From Fen-1231 sp035286465 (GTDB lineage: Bacteria > Gemmatimonadota > Gemmatimonadetes > Gemmatimonadales > Gemmatimonadaceae), in the NCBI GenBank assembly GCA_035286465.1, contig DATEDF010000070.1:35664-99663 (forward strand): DNA of 64,000 nucleotides, written 5' to 3'. The first letter of the stretch is position 1, and each line of letters starts with the position of its first letter. Below are positions 52,803-62,149 of this stretch, in pieces. A program made the translations under genes and the position numbers. Under the pieces are notes generated by a model. The model was not told where the DNA came from. It was given only the letters and a program-made list of their open reading frames with translations, and did no database searches.

Positions 52803-54350
52803 CAGCGGGATGTTGCCATGCTTCTTCGCCGGATTCCGGTCCCGCTTCCCCTGCAGCATCTCGAGCGCGTCAATCAGCCGCGGCCGCGTGTCGCGCGGGT
52901 CAATGATGTCGTCCACATAGCCCCGGCTCGCCGCCACGTAGGGGTTCGCGAACTTCTCCGTGTAGTCCGCCACCTTGGCGTCGGTCGCCTGTGCCGCGTC
53001 CCGGCTCTCGGCGATCTCCTTCTTGAACAGGATCTCCACGGCGCCCTTGGGCCCCATCACCGCGATCTCCGCCGTGGGCCACGCGACGTTGAAGTCGCCG
53101 CGCACGTGCTTCGAGCTCATCACGTCGTACGCGCCGCCGTAGGCCTTGCGCGTGATCACGGTGAGCTTCGGCACCGTCGCCTCGCAGTAGGCGAACAGCA
53201 GTTTCGCGCCGTGCTTGATGATCCCGCCGTGTTCCTGCGCGACGCCCGGGAGGAAGCCCGGCACGTCCTCGAACGTCACGAGCGGCACGTTGAACGCGTC
53301 GCAGAACCGGATGAAGCGCGCGCCCTTGACGCTCGCGCTGATGTCCAGCACGCCGGCGAGTACCGCCGGCTGGTTGGCGACGACGCCGACGCTGTACCCG
53401 CCCAGGTGCGCGAAGCCGCAGAGAATGTTCGGCGCGAACTCGCGGTGCACTTCCACGAACTCGCCGTCGTCCACGACGCGCCGGATGACGTCGTGCATGT
53501 CGTACGGCTTGTTCGGGCTGTCGGGGACTACCTCGAGGAGGGCGGCGTCGCGCCGGTCGCGCGGGTCGGTGCCCGCGCCTCGGGGCGGAGCGTCCACGTT
53601 GTTCGACGGGAGGAACCGGAAGAGCGTGCGAATCGCCTCGAGGCACTCGAGCTCGCTCCCGCAGGTGAAGTGCGAGACGCCACTCGTGGCCCCGTGCGTC
53701 TCGGCGCCGCCCAGCTGCTCCATCGTCACGTCCTCGTGCGTCACCGTCTTCACGACGTTGGGCCCCGTGACGAACATGTAGCTCGTGCCGCGCGTCATGA
53801 ACACGAAGTCGGTGATCGCGGGCGAGTACACCGCCCCGCCCGCGCACGGCCCGAGAATCGCCGAGATCTGCGGGACCACGCCGGACGCGAGCGTGTTGCG
53901 GAGGAAGATCTGCGCGTAGCCGCCGAGCGAGACGACGCCTTCCTGGATGCGCGCGCCGCCCGAATCGTTGAGCCCGATCACGGGAGCGCCGTTGCGCATC
54001 GCGAGGTCCATCACCTTGCAGATCTTCTCCGCGTGCGCCTCGGAGAGCGAGCCGCCGAACACGGTGAAGTCCTGCGAGAAGACGTAGACGAGCCGGCCGC
54101 CGATCTTGCCGTACCCCGTGACGACGCCGTCGCCGAACGGCTTCTGCGCGTCGAGGCCGAAGTCGGTGGAGCGGTGCGTGACGAATCGGTCGAGCTCGAC
54201 GAAGGACCCGTCGTCGAGGAGCACGTCGAGCCGCTCCCGGGCGGAGAGCTTCCCCTTGTCGTGCTGCGCCTTGAGGCGCGCCGCCCCGCCGCCCAGCTCC
54301 GACTCGGCGCGGCGTTGCTCGAGGAGGTCGAGTTTCTCGCGCAGGGACAT
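52800..54350 (-). CDS. Acyl-CoA (propionyl-type) carboxylase beta subunit
   Basis: 516 residues, the PccB/AccD5 form without a zinc ribbon. Both crotonase-like halves are present; landmarks are NDSGGARIQEGVVSLGGYA, GPCAGGAVYSPAITDF, RFCDAFNVPLVTFEDVPG and a C-terminal GYVDDIIDPRDTRPRL. It would carboxylate propionyl-CoA (or a related acyl-CoA) in the methylmalonyl-CoA route. It is the first gene of the carboxylase cluster, with accC and the carrier downstream. Acyl specificity is not readable here. Confidence 0.92.
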   Translation of the reverse strand: MSLREKLDLLEQRRAESELGGGAARLKAQHDKGKLSARERLDVLLDDGSFVELDRFVTHRSTDFGLDAQKPFGDGVVTGYGKIGGRLVYVFSQDFTVFGGSLSEAHAEKICKVMDLAMRNGAPVIGLNDSGGARIQEGVVSLGGYAQIFLRNTLASGVVPQISAILGPCAGGAVYSPAITDFVFMTRGTSYMFVTGPNVVKTVTHEDVTMEQLGGAETHGATSGVSHFTCGSELECLEAIRTLFRFLPSNNVDAPPRGAGTDPRDRRDAALLEVVPDSPNKPYDMHDVIRRVVDDGEFVEVHREFAPNILCGFAHLGGYSVGVVANQPAVLAGVLDISASVKGARFIRFCDAFNVPLVTFEDVPGFLPGVAQEHGGIIKHGAKLLFAYCEATVPKLTVITRKAYGGAYDVMSSKHVRGDFNVAWPTAEIAVMGPKGAVEILFKKEIAESRDAAQATDAKVADYTEKFANPYVAASRGYVDDIIDPRDTRPRLIDALEMLQGKRDRNPAKKHGNIPL

Positions 54351-54402
54351 GGGGGGGAAAGTTACCGCGTGCTCCGCGTCTCCGTGGGAGGACGCCCCGC
54401 CC

Positions 54403-56262
54403 TCACCCTTCGCCGGGTTCCTCCGCCAGCGCCTGGGCGATCACTTCCGGCGGCACGTCCCGCGCGGCGACCTCCGCGTCCTCCGTGAAGACCTTCGACG
54501 GCGTCTCGGGCCGCGGCGGCTGCTCCTCCGGAATCGCCGTCACCGCGAGCACGATGCGCCGGTGGATCGGATCCACCTCCAGCACGCGGAGGTCGAGGTT
54601 CATTCCCTCGTACGCGAGGTCCGCCGGGCTCTGCAGCGGCTTCCCGGTGATGTTCAGCTGCGAGATCGGGACGAAGCCCTCGATGTTGTTGCCGATGTCC
54701 ACCACGACGCCCTTGTCCATCAGGCGCACGACGCGGCCGCGCAGCTCGGTGCCCACCGGATAGCTCTCGCCGATCTTGAGCCAGGGATCCTCTTCCGCCT
54801 GCTTCAGGCCGAGCGAAATGCGCTTGTTGTCGCCGTCAATGTTGAGGATGACGACGTCCACGTCGTCGCCCTTCTTGACGACCTCCGAGGGATGCTGGAC
54901 GCGCTTCGTCCAGCTCATGTCGGAGATGTGGATGAGCCCGTCAATGCCCGGCTCGATCTCGACGAACGCGCCGAAGCTCGTGAGGTTGCGCACCTTGCCG
55001 CGGATGCGGGTGCCGACCGGGTACTTCTGCGGCAGCATCATCCACGGGTCCTGCTCCGTCTGCTTCATGCCGAGCGAGATCTTCTCCTCGGTGGGGTCCA
55101 CCTTGAGCACGACCGCTTCGATCGCCTCGCCGATGGACACGAGCTTCGACGGATGGCGGACGTTCCGCGTCCAGCTCATCTCGCTGATGTGCACGAGCCC
55201 CTCGATGCCGGGCTCGAGCTCGATGAACGCGCCGTAGTTCGTGATCGAGACCACCTTGCCGGAGACGCGCGTGCCGACCGGGTACTTCGCCGCGACGTCC
55301 TTCCAGGGATAGCTCTGGAGCTGCTTCAGGCCGAGCGAGATGCGCTCGCGCTCCCAGTCAATGTCGAGCACCTTCACCTCGAGCTCGGCGCCGATCTGCA
55401 CCATCTCGCTCGGGTGCTGAATGCGGCCCCACGACATGTCGGTGATATGGAGCAGGCCGTCCACGCCGCCCAGGTCTATGAAGGCGCCGAAGTCGGTGAT
55501 GTTCTTGACGATGCCCTTCCGGACCTGGTCCTTCTCGAGCTCCTTCATGAGCTTCTCGCGCTTGCCGGCGCGCTCGGTCTCGAGAATGACGCGGCGCGAG
55601 ACGACGATGTTCCGGCGGCGCTTGTTGAGCTTGATGATCTTGAACGCGTATCGCTGGCCGAGCAGCTCGTCAATGTTCGGCACGCGGCGGAGCGCGATCT
55701 GCGAGCCCGGGAGGAAGGCGTCCACGCCCATCAGGTCCACGACGACGCCGCCCTTGATCTTCTTGGTGAGCGTCCCTTCGACGGGATGGTCGGACTCGTA
55801 CGCGATGCGGATCTTCTCCCACACGCGCATGAAGTCGGCCTTCTTCTTCGAGAGGACGACCGCGCCCTCCTGATCCTCCAGGTGCTCCAGCAGGACCTCG
55901 ATCTCGTCGCCGGGCTTGAGTTCCGGGAGGTCCTTGAACTCCTCGAGCGGGATCGAGCCTTCGGACTTGAATCCGATGTCGAGCACGACGAGGTTGTCGC
56001 GGATCTCCAGCACCTTCGACTTGACGATCTCGCCTTCCTCGATGGAGGCGAGGGTCCCGGCGTACATCTCCATCATCTGCTGGTACTCGGAGGACGTGTA
56101 CTCGTCCTCCTCGTACAGCTCGGGGCGGCGGTTCGAGAGGGGGCGGAGCTGCGCCTTCTGGAGGTCGCGCTTCTCGCGCGCGGTGAGCGCGGCGGCGAGG
56201 GGCGCGGAGAGCGGAGCGCTGACGGGAGTGGTGAGCGGTTCGGTGGGCGTCTCGGTAGGCAT
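54403..56262 (-). CDS. rpsA: 30S ribosomal protein S1
   Basis: 619 residues with six S1 (OB-fold) repeats, for example TDFGAFIDLGGVDGLLHITD, TNYGAFIELEPGIEGLVHISE and TSFGAFVEIEPGIDGLIHISD. It delivers mRNA to the ribosome. An N-terminal Pro/Thr/Ala-rich leader of about 40 residues and an acidic C-terminus are unusual but mild. ATG 56262 is chosen because GGAGAAG lies 3 nt upstream of it within good range; the ATG 18 codons earlier adds only basic residues. A strong promoter and 5' hairpin lie upstream. Confidence 0.95.
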   Translation of the reverse strand: MPTETPTEPLTTPVSAPLSAPLAAALTAREKRDLQKAQLRPLSNRRPELYEEDEYTSSEYQQMMEMYAGTLASIEEGEIVKSKVLEIRDNLVVLDIGFKSEGSIPLEEFKDLPELKPGDEIEVLLEHLEDQEGAVVLSKKKADFMRVWEKIRIAYESDHPVEGTLTKKIKGGVVVDLMGVDAFLPGSQIALRRVPNIDELLGQRYAFKIIKLNKRRRNIVVSRRVILETERAGKREKLMKELEKDQVRKGIVKNITDFGAFIDLGGVDGLLHITDMSWGRIQHPSEMVQIGAELEVKVLDIDWERERISLGLKQLQSYPWKDVAAKYPVGTRVSGKVVSITNYGAFIELEPGIEGLVHISEMSWTRNVRHPSKLVSIGEAIEAVVLKVDPTEEKISLGMKQTEQDPWMMLPQKYPVGTRIRGKVRNLTSFGAFVEIEPGIDGLIHISDMSWTKRVQHPSEVVKKGDDVDVVILNIDGDNKRISLGLKQAEEDPWLKIGESYPVGTELRGRVVRLMDKGVVVDIGNNIEGFVPISQLNITGKPLQSPADLAYEGMNLDLRVLEVDPIHRRIVLAVTAIPEEQPPRPETPSKVFTEDAEVAARDVPPEVIAQALAEEPGEG

Positions 56263-56336
56263 CAACTTCTCCAGCGTCGCGTGGATCTTTTCGGCTCGCC
56301 GCGACCGCGAGGACAAGGGTGGTTTTTAATGAAAGC

Positions 56337-56360
56337 GGCTCCGGTGGAATTGCCGGAGCC
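56337..56360 (-). other. Stem-loop at the predicted 5' end of rpsA mRNA
   Basis: GGCTCCGG (56360-56353 on the minus strand) pairs perfectly with CCGGAGCC (56344-56337) across 8 nt. It starts about 5 nt after the predicted -10 box, so the transcript would begin with this hairpin. It could stabilise the mRNA or take part in S1 autoregulation. Confidence 0.5.
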
Positions 56361-56364
56361 ATTA

Positions 56365-56393
56365 ATCATAGGTCAGTCACCTCAGAAGATCAA
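56365..56393 (-). promoter_or_regulatory. rpsA promoter, TTGATC-N17-TATGAT
   Basis: On the minus strand TTGATC (56393-56388), a 17-nt spacer, and TATGAT (56370-56365), five of six matches to the consensus -10. It lies between cmk and rpsA, so rpsA can be transcribed apart from the dap-aroA-cmk operon. An 8-bp GC stem (ACCGGCGC/GCGCCGGT) just after the cmk stop may end the upstream transcript. Confidence 0.6.
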
Positions 56394-56422
56394 CCGGCGC
56401 AAGACGTTGCGGGCGCCGGTGT

Positions 56423-57100
56423 TCACCCCCGACGACGCGCCAGTGCGCTGATCCGCTCGGCCTGTTCTTCCTCGGACAGGTGCGACGTGTCAATCACGAC
56501 GGCGTCGCGCGCGGGCGAGCTCTGCGCGGCATCCATCGCGTCGCGCCGGGTCAGTTCCGCCCGTTCGCGCGCCACCTCGTCGTCCGTGGGCGCGCGGCCG
56601 AGCCGCTGGAGAAGCCGGCGCTGGGCGCGCACCGCGGGCTCGGCGACGAGAAAGACCTTGAGCCGGGCGTCGGGGAAGACCGCGGTCCCCATGTCGCGGC
56701 CGTCCACGACGATGGGCCCGTGCCCCGCGCACTCGCGCATCCGCGCGTTCACCCACGCCCGCACCCCTGGCATCTTCGCGACCGCGCTGACCTGCGCCGT
56801 GACCGCTTCGCCGTGCAGCGCCTCGGCGACCGGCGCGCCATCCACGCGCGGCTCGAAGCTGGTTGTGCCCCGTGCGAGGGAGACGGCGCGCGTAGCGTCG
56901 AGGACCGACGCCTCCGTCCAGGGCGGAGCGCCGCCGGCGCGGAGGCGGGCGAGCGTCGCGGCGCGGTAGAGCGCGCCGGAGTCCGCGTGCGCGATGCCGA
57001 GTCGTTCGGCCACCCGCTTCGCCGTGGACGACTTCCCCGACGCCGCAGGGCCGTCTATGGCGATCACGAGGGGCGTCGCCCTGGCGTCAGTGCCGGACAC
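56423..57100 (-). CDS. cmk: Cytidylate kinase
   Basis: 225 residues. P-loop AIDGPAASGKSSTAKRVAE, then DSGALYRAATL, the VDGRDMGTAVFPDA motif and a Lid with RRLLQRLGR. It phosphorylates CMP and dCMP. The GTG start is 14 nt inside aroA; a later GTG (57067) directly before the P-loop is possible. aroA-cmk-rpsA is a widespread bacterial order. Confidence 0.94.
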   Translation of the reverse strand: MSGTDARATPLVIAIDGPAASGKSSTAKRVAERLGIAHADSGALYRAATLARLRAGGAPPWTEASVLDATRAVSLARGTTSFEPRVDGAPVAEALHGEAVTAQVSAVAKMPGVRAWVNARMRECAGHGPIVVDGRDMGTAVFPDARLKVFLVAEPAVRAQRRLLQRLGRAPTDDEVARERAELTRRDAMDAAQSSPARDAVVIDTSHLSEEEQAERISALARRRG

Positions 57101-58346
57101 GGTCCAGGTCGCTCCAGAAGCCGGGATAGGAGACGGCGACGCACTCGCGGTCGTCCACCTCGATCGCGTTGCCGTCGAGCGCGCCGAGGACGCCGAACGC
57201 CATCGCGATCCGGTGGTCGCCGTGCGTGGTGACGCGGCCGCGGAACGGCGTGTCGCGGCCGCGAACGACGAAGCCGTCCGGCAGCTCCTCCGCGTCGGCG
57301 CCCACGGCGCGCAGGTTGTCCACGACGGCCCGGATCCGGTCGCTTTCCTTCACCCGCAGCTCGGCGGCTCCCGTGACGCGGGTCTCGCCCGCCGCGCGGG
57401 CGGCGACGCAGGCGAGCACCGGAAGCTCGTCAATGAGCGACGGGATCTCGTGCGGCTCGATCGTCGTGCCCGTGAGCGTCCGCGGCGCGATCACCAGCCG
57501 CGCGACCGGCTCACCGCCGTCGGTCGCGGCGTCCTCGTGGCCGACGAACGCGCCCATGCGCGCGAGCACGCGCAGGGCGCCCGCGCGCGACGGGTTGGTG
57601 CAGACCCGCTCGATCTCGAGTGTCCCGCTCCCGGCAAGCGCGGCGAGCGCCGCAAAGAACGCGGCGGACGACGGGTCGCCCGGGACGCCCGTGTCGGCGG
57701 CGTCGAGACGGCCACCGGGGACGAGGGTCACGGTGAGGCCCTCGGTGCGGACGTCCACGCCCCGCGCCCGCAGCATCCGCTCGGTGTGGTCGCGCGTGGC
57801 CTGCGGCTCGTGTACTTCGACCGGCACGTCCGCGACGAGCCCCGCGAGGAGGATCGCGCTTTTCACCTGGGCGCTCGCGACTTCGCTGAACCAGGTGAGC
57901 CCCCGGAGCGCGCCGCCCGTGATCGTGAGCGGGAGGCCGTCGCCGTGGTCGAAGGTGAGGCGAGCGCCCATCGCGGCGAGCGGGCGCGCCACGCGGCGCA
58001 TCGGACGGCGGCTCAGGCTCGCGTCGCCGACGAGGCGCGCGGTGAACGGCGTCGCCGCGAGGATCCCGGAGAGGAGCCGGGCCGTCGTGCCGCTGTTGCC
58101 GCAGTCGAGGTCGGCCGCGCTCGCGCGGAGCCCGCGCCGCCCGACGCCGCGCACTTCGATCTCGCCCTCGGTGAGGTCCGGGATCGCGACGCCGAGCGCG
58201 CGAAGGACCGACGCCGTGGAGCGCACGTCGGCGGAGGTGAGGAGCCCGCGCACGCGGGAGGTGCCGTCCGAGAGCGCGGCGAGCATCAGCGCGCGATGCG
58301 AGATGGACTTGTCGCCCGGAACGCGGAGCGTGCCCGCGACTCTCAC
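57087..58346 (-). CDS. aroA: 3-phosphoshikimate 1-carboxyvinyltransferase (EPSP synthase)
   Basis: 419 residues. It starts GTLRVPGDKSISHRALMLAALS, has DCGNSGTTARLLSG, SAQVKSAILLAGL and the DDPSSAAFF-type motif (GDPSSAAFFAALAAL), ending with RVTTHGDHRIAMAF. It adds enolpyruvate to shikimate-3-phosphate. The GTG start overlaps dapD (GTGA). Confidence 0.95.
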   Translation of the reverse strand: MRVAGTLRVPGDKSISHRALMLAALSDGTSRVRGLLTSADVRSTASVLRALGVAIPDLTEGEIEVRGVGRRGLRASAADLDCGNSGTTARLLSGILAATPFTARLVGDASLSRRPMRRVARPLAAMGARLTFDHGDGLPLTITGGALRGLTWFSEVASAQVKSAILLAGLVADVPVEVHEPQATRDHTERMLRARGVDVRTEGLTVTLVPGGRLDAADTGVPGDPSSAAFFAALAALAGSGTLEIERVCTNPSRAGALRVLARMGAFVGHEDAATDGGEPVARLVIAPRTLTGTTIEPHEIPSLIDELPVLACVAARAAGETRVTGAAELRVKESDRIRAVVDNLRAVGADAEELPDGFVVRGRDTPFRGRVTTHGDHRIAMAFGVLGALDGNAIEVDDRECVAVSYPGFWSDLDRVRH

Positions 58347-59200
58347 CGCAACCAGTCCTCGAGCGCGGTCGCGAGGTCGGTCTTCTCGTCGCGATACTTC
58401 ACGATCACCGGTGTCTGCAGCGCCAGTCCCTGCGCCGCGCCCCAGCCGCCTTTCACCGCGCGCGCGCCCGGCACGACCACCGCTCCCGCGGGGATGTCGA
58501 GCGGCCGTTCGGCGCCCGCGCGGTACACCTGCGCGCGCACGAGGTCGTACACCGGCGTGCCGCGCGTCAGGACGACGCCGGCGGCGAGCACCGCCGTCGC
58601 GCGCACGACGGTACCTTCGTAGACACCGCAGTTCCCGCCGACGAGGACGTCGTCCTCGATGACGACGGGGCTCGCGTTCACGGGCTCGAGCACGCCGCCG
58701 ATCTGCGCCGCGGCGCTCACATGGCAGCGCTCGCCCACCTGCGCGCACGAGCCGATGAGCGCGTGTGAGTCCACCATCGTTCCCGCGCCGACGTACGCGC
58801 CCACATTCACGAACATCGGCGGCATGCAGACGACGCCCGCGCCGACGAAGGCGCCGCGGCGGATCGTCGAGCCGCCCGGCACGATGCGGACGCCGCGCGC
58901 GGGCGCGAAGCGCTGCGGCGGAATCGTGTCCTTGTCCACGAACGAGAAGGCCGAGCCCCGCCGGGAGAAGCCGACCGACTTCCCGAAGCGGAAGGCCGCC
59001 AGGATGCCCCGCTTCACCCACGGCACGGCGCGCCACGTGCCGTCCGCGCCCCGCGCGGCGGCGCGCACCGCGCCCGACTCGAGGACCGCGAGGAGCTCAC
59101 GGATCGTCTTCGCCGCGTCGCGCGGCGCCTTCGCGCGCGCCGGACACGCGAAGAGCGCCTCGACGCGCCGCTCGAGCGACGCCAGCGTGCGCGCAGTCAC
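58343..59200 (-). CDS. dapD: Tetrahydrodipicolinate N-succinyltransferase
   Basis: 285 residues with a left-handed beta-helix of hexapeptide repeats (GGSTIRRGAFVGAGVVCMPP, VNVGAYVGAGTMVDSHALIG) and the succinyl-CoA-binding C-terminus. It commits tetrahydrodipicolinate to the succinylase branch of DAP synthesis. The GTG start overlaps the dapA stop. Its presence fits the DapE-like peptidase at the window end. Confidence 0.93.
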   Translation of the reverse strand: MTARTLASLERRVEALFACPARAKAPRDAAKTIRELLAVLESGAVRAAARGADGTWRAVPWVKRGILAAFRFGKSVGFSRRGSAFSFVDKDTIPPQRFAPARGVRIVPGGSTIRRGAFVGAGVVCMPPMFVNVGAYVGAGTMVDSHALIGSCAQVGERCHVSAAAQIGGVLEPVNASPVVIEDDVLVGGNCGVYEGTVVRATAVLAAGVVLTRGTPVYDLVRAQVYRAGAERPLDIPAGAVVVPGARAVKGGWGAAQGLALQTPVIVKYRDEKTDLATALEDWLR

Positions 59201-60090
59201 GAGAGCACCGCCGCCGCCTCGAGCAGCGCCGCCCTGAGGCGCGGCTCGTGCTTCGGGTCCATCGGCACGAGAGGCAGGCGGAGGTGGTTCCCGATCCGGC
59301 CGAGCAGCGCGAGGGCGGCCTTGATCGGGATCGGATTCGACTCACAGAAGGCGGCGCCCATGAACGGCAGCAGCCGGAGGTGCAGCGCGCGCGCCGCGTC
59401 GAGCCGCCCGGCGAGGGCCGCATCGCAGAGCTCCGCCATGACGCGCGGCACCGCGTTCGACACCACCGAGACCACGCCGTGACCGCCCGCGGCGATCACG
59501 CCGAGCGTGAGCGCGTCATCGCCGGAAAGAACGCGGAAGTCCTTCGGCGCGTTCCGGATGATCTCGGAGATCTGCGCCAAGTCCCCGGATGCCTCCTTCA
59601 CCGCGCAGATGTTCGGGTGTTCGGCGAGCGCGAGGGTGGTCTCGGCCTCGAGGTTGCTTCCCGTGCGCCCGGGGACGTTGTACACCACGATCGGGAGCGG
59701 CGACGCGCCGGCGATCGCTCGGAAGTGCGCGAGGATCCCGCGTTGCGGCGGCTTGCTGTACATCGGCGAGACGTGGAGCAGATGCGTCGCCCCGGCCTTG
59801 GCCATCGCCTTCGAGGTCGCGATCGCGAGACGGGTATCGTTGCCCCCAGCGCCCGCGATCACCGGTACGCGGCCCCCGGCGCGCTCGGCCGTGAGCTGGA
59901 CGACGCGCACGCGCTCCTCGAGCGTCATCGTGGCGGCCTCGCCCGTGGAGCCCACCGGCACGAGCCCGTGGATTCCTTCAGCGAGCTGCCAGTCCACCAG
60001 CTTTCCCAGCGCCTCCTCGTCCACGGCCCCGTCCGTCCCGAACGGCGTGACGAGCGCGGTGAGGCATCCCTGCAGCGGGTGGTGCGTCAT
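59197..60090 (-). CDS. dapA: 4-hydroxy-tetrahydrodipicolinate synthase
   Basis: 297 residues, TIM barrel. GCLTALVTPFGTDGAVDEEAL at the start, VPVGSTGEAATMTLEER, the tyrosine in VVYNVPGRTGSNLE and the Schiff-base lysine in ICAVKEASGDL. It condenses pyruvate with aspartate semialdehyde. ATG 60090 overlaps the dapB stop by 4 nt. Confidence 0.95.
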   Translation of the reverse strand: MTHHPLQGCLTALVTPFGTDGAVDEEALGKLVDWQLAEGIHGLVPVGSTGEAATMTLEERVRVVQLTAERAGGRVPVIAGAGGNDTRLAIATSKAMAKAGATHLLHVSPMYSKPPQRGILAHFRAIAGASPLPIVVYNVPGRTGSNLEAETTLALAEHPNICAVKEASGDLAQISEIIRNAPKDFRVLSGDDALTLGVIAAGGHGVVSVVSNAVPRVMAELCDAALAGRLDAARALHLRLLPFMGAAFCESNPIPIKAALALLGRIGNHLRLPLVPMDPKHEPRLRAALLEAAAVLS

Positions 60091-60797
60091 GTGTCGGCCC
60101 CACGACAATCGTCGAGCGTGAAGACGCCGCGCCGGCCAACGAGCCAGCGCGCGGCGGCGAGCGCACCGGCGGCGAACACGCGGCGGTCGCGCACCGTGTG
60201 CTCGAGTCGAATCTGTTCGAACGGCGCGTCGAAGACGACCTCGTGCGTGCCGGGTACGCTCCCCGTGCGCACACTCGTGATCGGCGGCTCACGGCCCAGC
60301 CCGAGCGCCGCGCGCGCCGCGAGGAGGCGCGCCGTGCCCGATGGCGCGTCGAGCTTCGCCTTGTGGTGCGTCTCGACGATCTGGGCGTCGAACCCGGCCC
60401 CGGCACTCGCGATCACGCGCGCGGCGTGCTCGACGATGCGCGCGAACGCGTGCACGCCGGGCGCGAAGTTGGGTGCCCAGAGCAGCGCGCCGCCCTGCCG
60501 GCGCACCTCCGCTTCCACCGCCACGCGCTCGGCGTCCCAGCCCGTGGTGCCGCTCACCACCGGGCAGCCGGCGGTCACGCAGCCGCGCACATTGGCCGCG
60601 GCGTGCGCGGGCACCGTGAACTCGATGGCCACCTCGGCCCCGCCCAGCAGCGTCCGGGTGACACCGCCGGGCAGCACCTGCGCTTCGCCGAGCAGCGCCA
60701 CGACCTCGAAGCCGTGATCCGCCGCCAGCGACGCGACCGCGCGCCCCATCTTCCCGTCGCCGATCACGGCGAGGCGCAGCGTCCGCCGGTCGCTCAC
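60087..60797 (-). CDS. dapB: 4-hydroxy-tetrahydrodipicolinate reductase
   Basis: 236 residues, a little short of the E. coli enzyme (about 270). NAD(P) motif VIGDGKMGRAVA, SGTTGW, the catalytic IVETHHKAKLDAPSGTA motif and the end of the Rossmann fold (FTLDD). It reduces the dapA product. GTG 60797 overlaps the lysC stop. Confidence 0.94.
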   Translation of the reverse strand: MSDRRTLRLAVIGDGKMGRAVASLAADHGFEVVALLGEAQVLPGGVTRTLLGGAEVAIEFTVPAHAAANVRGCVTAGCPVVSGTTGWDAERVAVEAEVRRQGGALLWAPNFAPGVHAFARIVEHAARVIASAGAGFDAQIVETHHKAKLDAPSGTARLLAARAALGLGREPPITSVRTGSVPGTHEVVFDAPFEQIRLEHTVRDRRVFAAGALAAARWLVGRRGVFTLDDCRGADT

Positions 60798-62149
60798 GCG
60801 CCGCTCCCGAAGAAGGTCTCGTGCAGCCGCTGCATCACCGGCGCCACCTGCTCGTCGTCGAGGATCAACGTCAGGTTGATTCCCGTCGCGCTCAGCGAGA
60901 GCATGTGGAGCCGCACCTCGCCCACGGCCGCGAGCGCCTTCGCCATCGCCGGGCTGCACTCGCCGAGCCCGGCGCCGACGAGGGCGACGATGCCGCGGCC
61001 GCGCTCGACGCTCACGTCCCCCAGCTCGGCGAGCTCTGCCACGACGGCGTCGAGGTGATCGGCGTCGTCCACCGTGAGCGACACCGACACCTCCGAGGTC
61101 GCCACGACGTCCACGGACGTCCGGTTCCGCTCGAAGACCTCGAAGATCGCGCGGAGCGCGCCCGGCGTCGCGAGCATCCGCGGGCTCCGCACCTTCACGA
61201 TCACGACGTTCCCCTTGCCGGCGATCGCGCGCACCGCGACGCGGGGCGCGTCGAAGGTGATGCGCGTCCCCTTCCCCGCCGGGCGACGCGAGTTGAACAC
61301 CCACACGGGGATCCCCTGGCGCACGGCCGGGGCGATCGTGTTCGGGTGGAGCACCTTCGCCCCGAAGCTCGCCAGCTCGGCTGCCTCGTCGAACCGGATG
61401 TGCTCGATGAGCTGCGCGCCCGCGACGACGCGCGGATCGGCGGTGAGCATCCCGTCCACGTCGGTCCAGATCTCGATCGCCTCCGCTTCGAGCGCGGCAC
61501 CGAGGAGTGCGGCGCTGTAGTCGGACCCGCCGCGGCCCAGCGTCGTGGTCACCCCATCGGACGTGGAACCCATGAAGCCGCCCAGCACGGGCACGCGCCC
61601 GTCGCGCACGAGCGGGGCGAGGTGTTCGCGCGCCGCCGCCGCGATCGCGTCGGCCCTGGGCGTCGCGCGGCCGAACGAGGCGTCGGTGATCAGCACGCGG
61701 CGGGCGTCCACGAGCGCGGCGTCAATGCCGTGTCGCGCGAACGCCGCCGCGACGATCGGCGCCGAGAGCTGCTCGCCGATGGACGCGATGGCATCGAGTG
61801 AACGCGGCGTCACGTGCCCGAGCACCGACAGCGCCTCGGCCAGGTGCGCCAGCTCGTCGAAGAGCATGCTCTCCTCGGCGGCGATGTCCTGCGCGTCCGC
61901 GCCCTCGCCGAGCAGCTCCGCGACCACGCCGAGGTGCCGCTCGCGAAGCGCTTCGATCTGCGCGATGGCCGCGACGAGATGCCCGGCCGCGGACTGCTCC
62001 GCCGCGCCGAGGAGCACGTTGGTGGTGCCGGCCAGCGCGGAGACGACCACGACGGGCCGTCGGTCGAGGCGTCCGTGGATGATGTCGGCGGTGCGCCGGA
62101 TCGCGGCCGCGTCCGCCACCGAGGTGCCGCCGAACTTGGCGACGATCAT
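60794..62149 (-). CDS. lysC: Aspartate kinase
   Basis: 451 residues. KFGGTSVADAAAI at the N-terminus, GRGGSDYSAALLGAAL, DVDGMLTADPRVV and two C-terminal ACT-type domains, so feedback by lysine and/or threonine is expected. It phosphorylates aspartate, the entry to lysine, threonine and methionine. ATG 62149 overlaps asd by 4 nt. Confidence 0.95.
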   Translation of the reverse strand: MIVAKFGGTSVADAAAIRRTADIIHGRLDRRPVVVVSALAGTTNVLLGAAEQSAAGHLVAAIAQIEALRERHLGVVAELLGEGADAQDIAAEESMLFDELAHLAEALSVLGHVTPRSLDAIASIGEQLSAPIVAAAFARHGIDAALVDARRVLITDASFGRATPRADAIAAAAREHLAPLVRDGRVPVLGGFMGSTSDGVTTTLGRGGSDYSAALLGAALEAEAIEIWTDVDGMLTADPRVVAGAQLIEHIRFDEAAELASFGAKVLHPNTIAPAVRQGIPVWVFNSRRPAGKGTRITFDAPRVAVRAIAGKGNVVIVKVRSPRMLATPGALRAIFEVFERNRTSVDVVATSEVSVSLTVDDADHLDAVVAELAELGDVSVERGRGIVALVGAGLGECSPAMAKALAAVGEVRLHMLSLSATGINLTLILDDEQVAPVMQRLHETFFGSGA

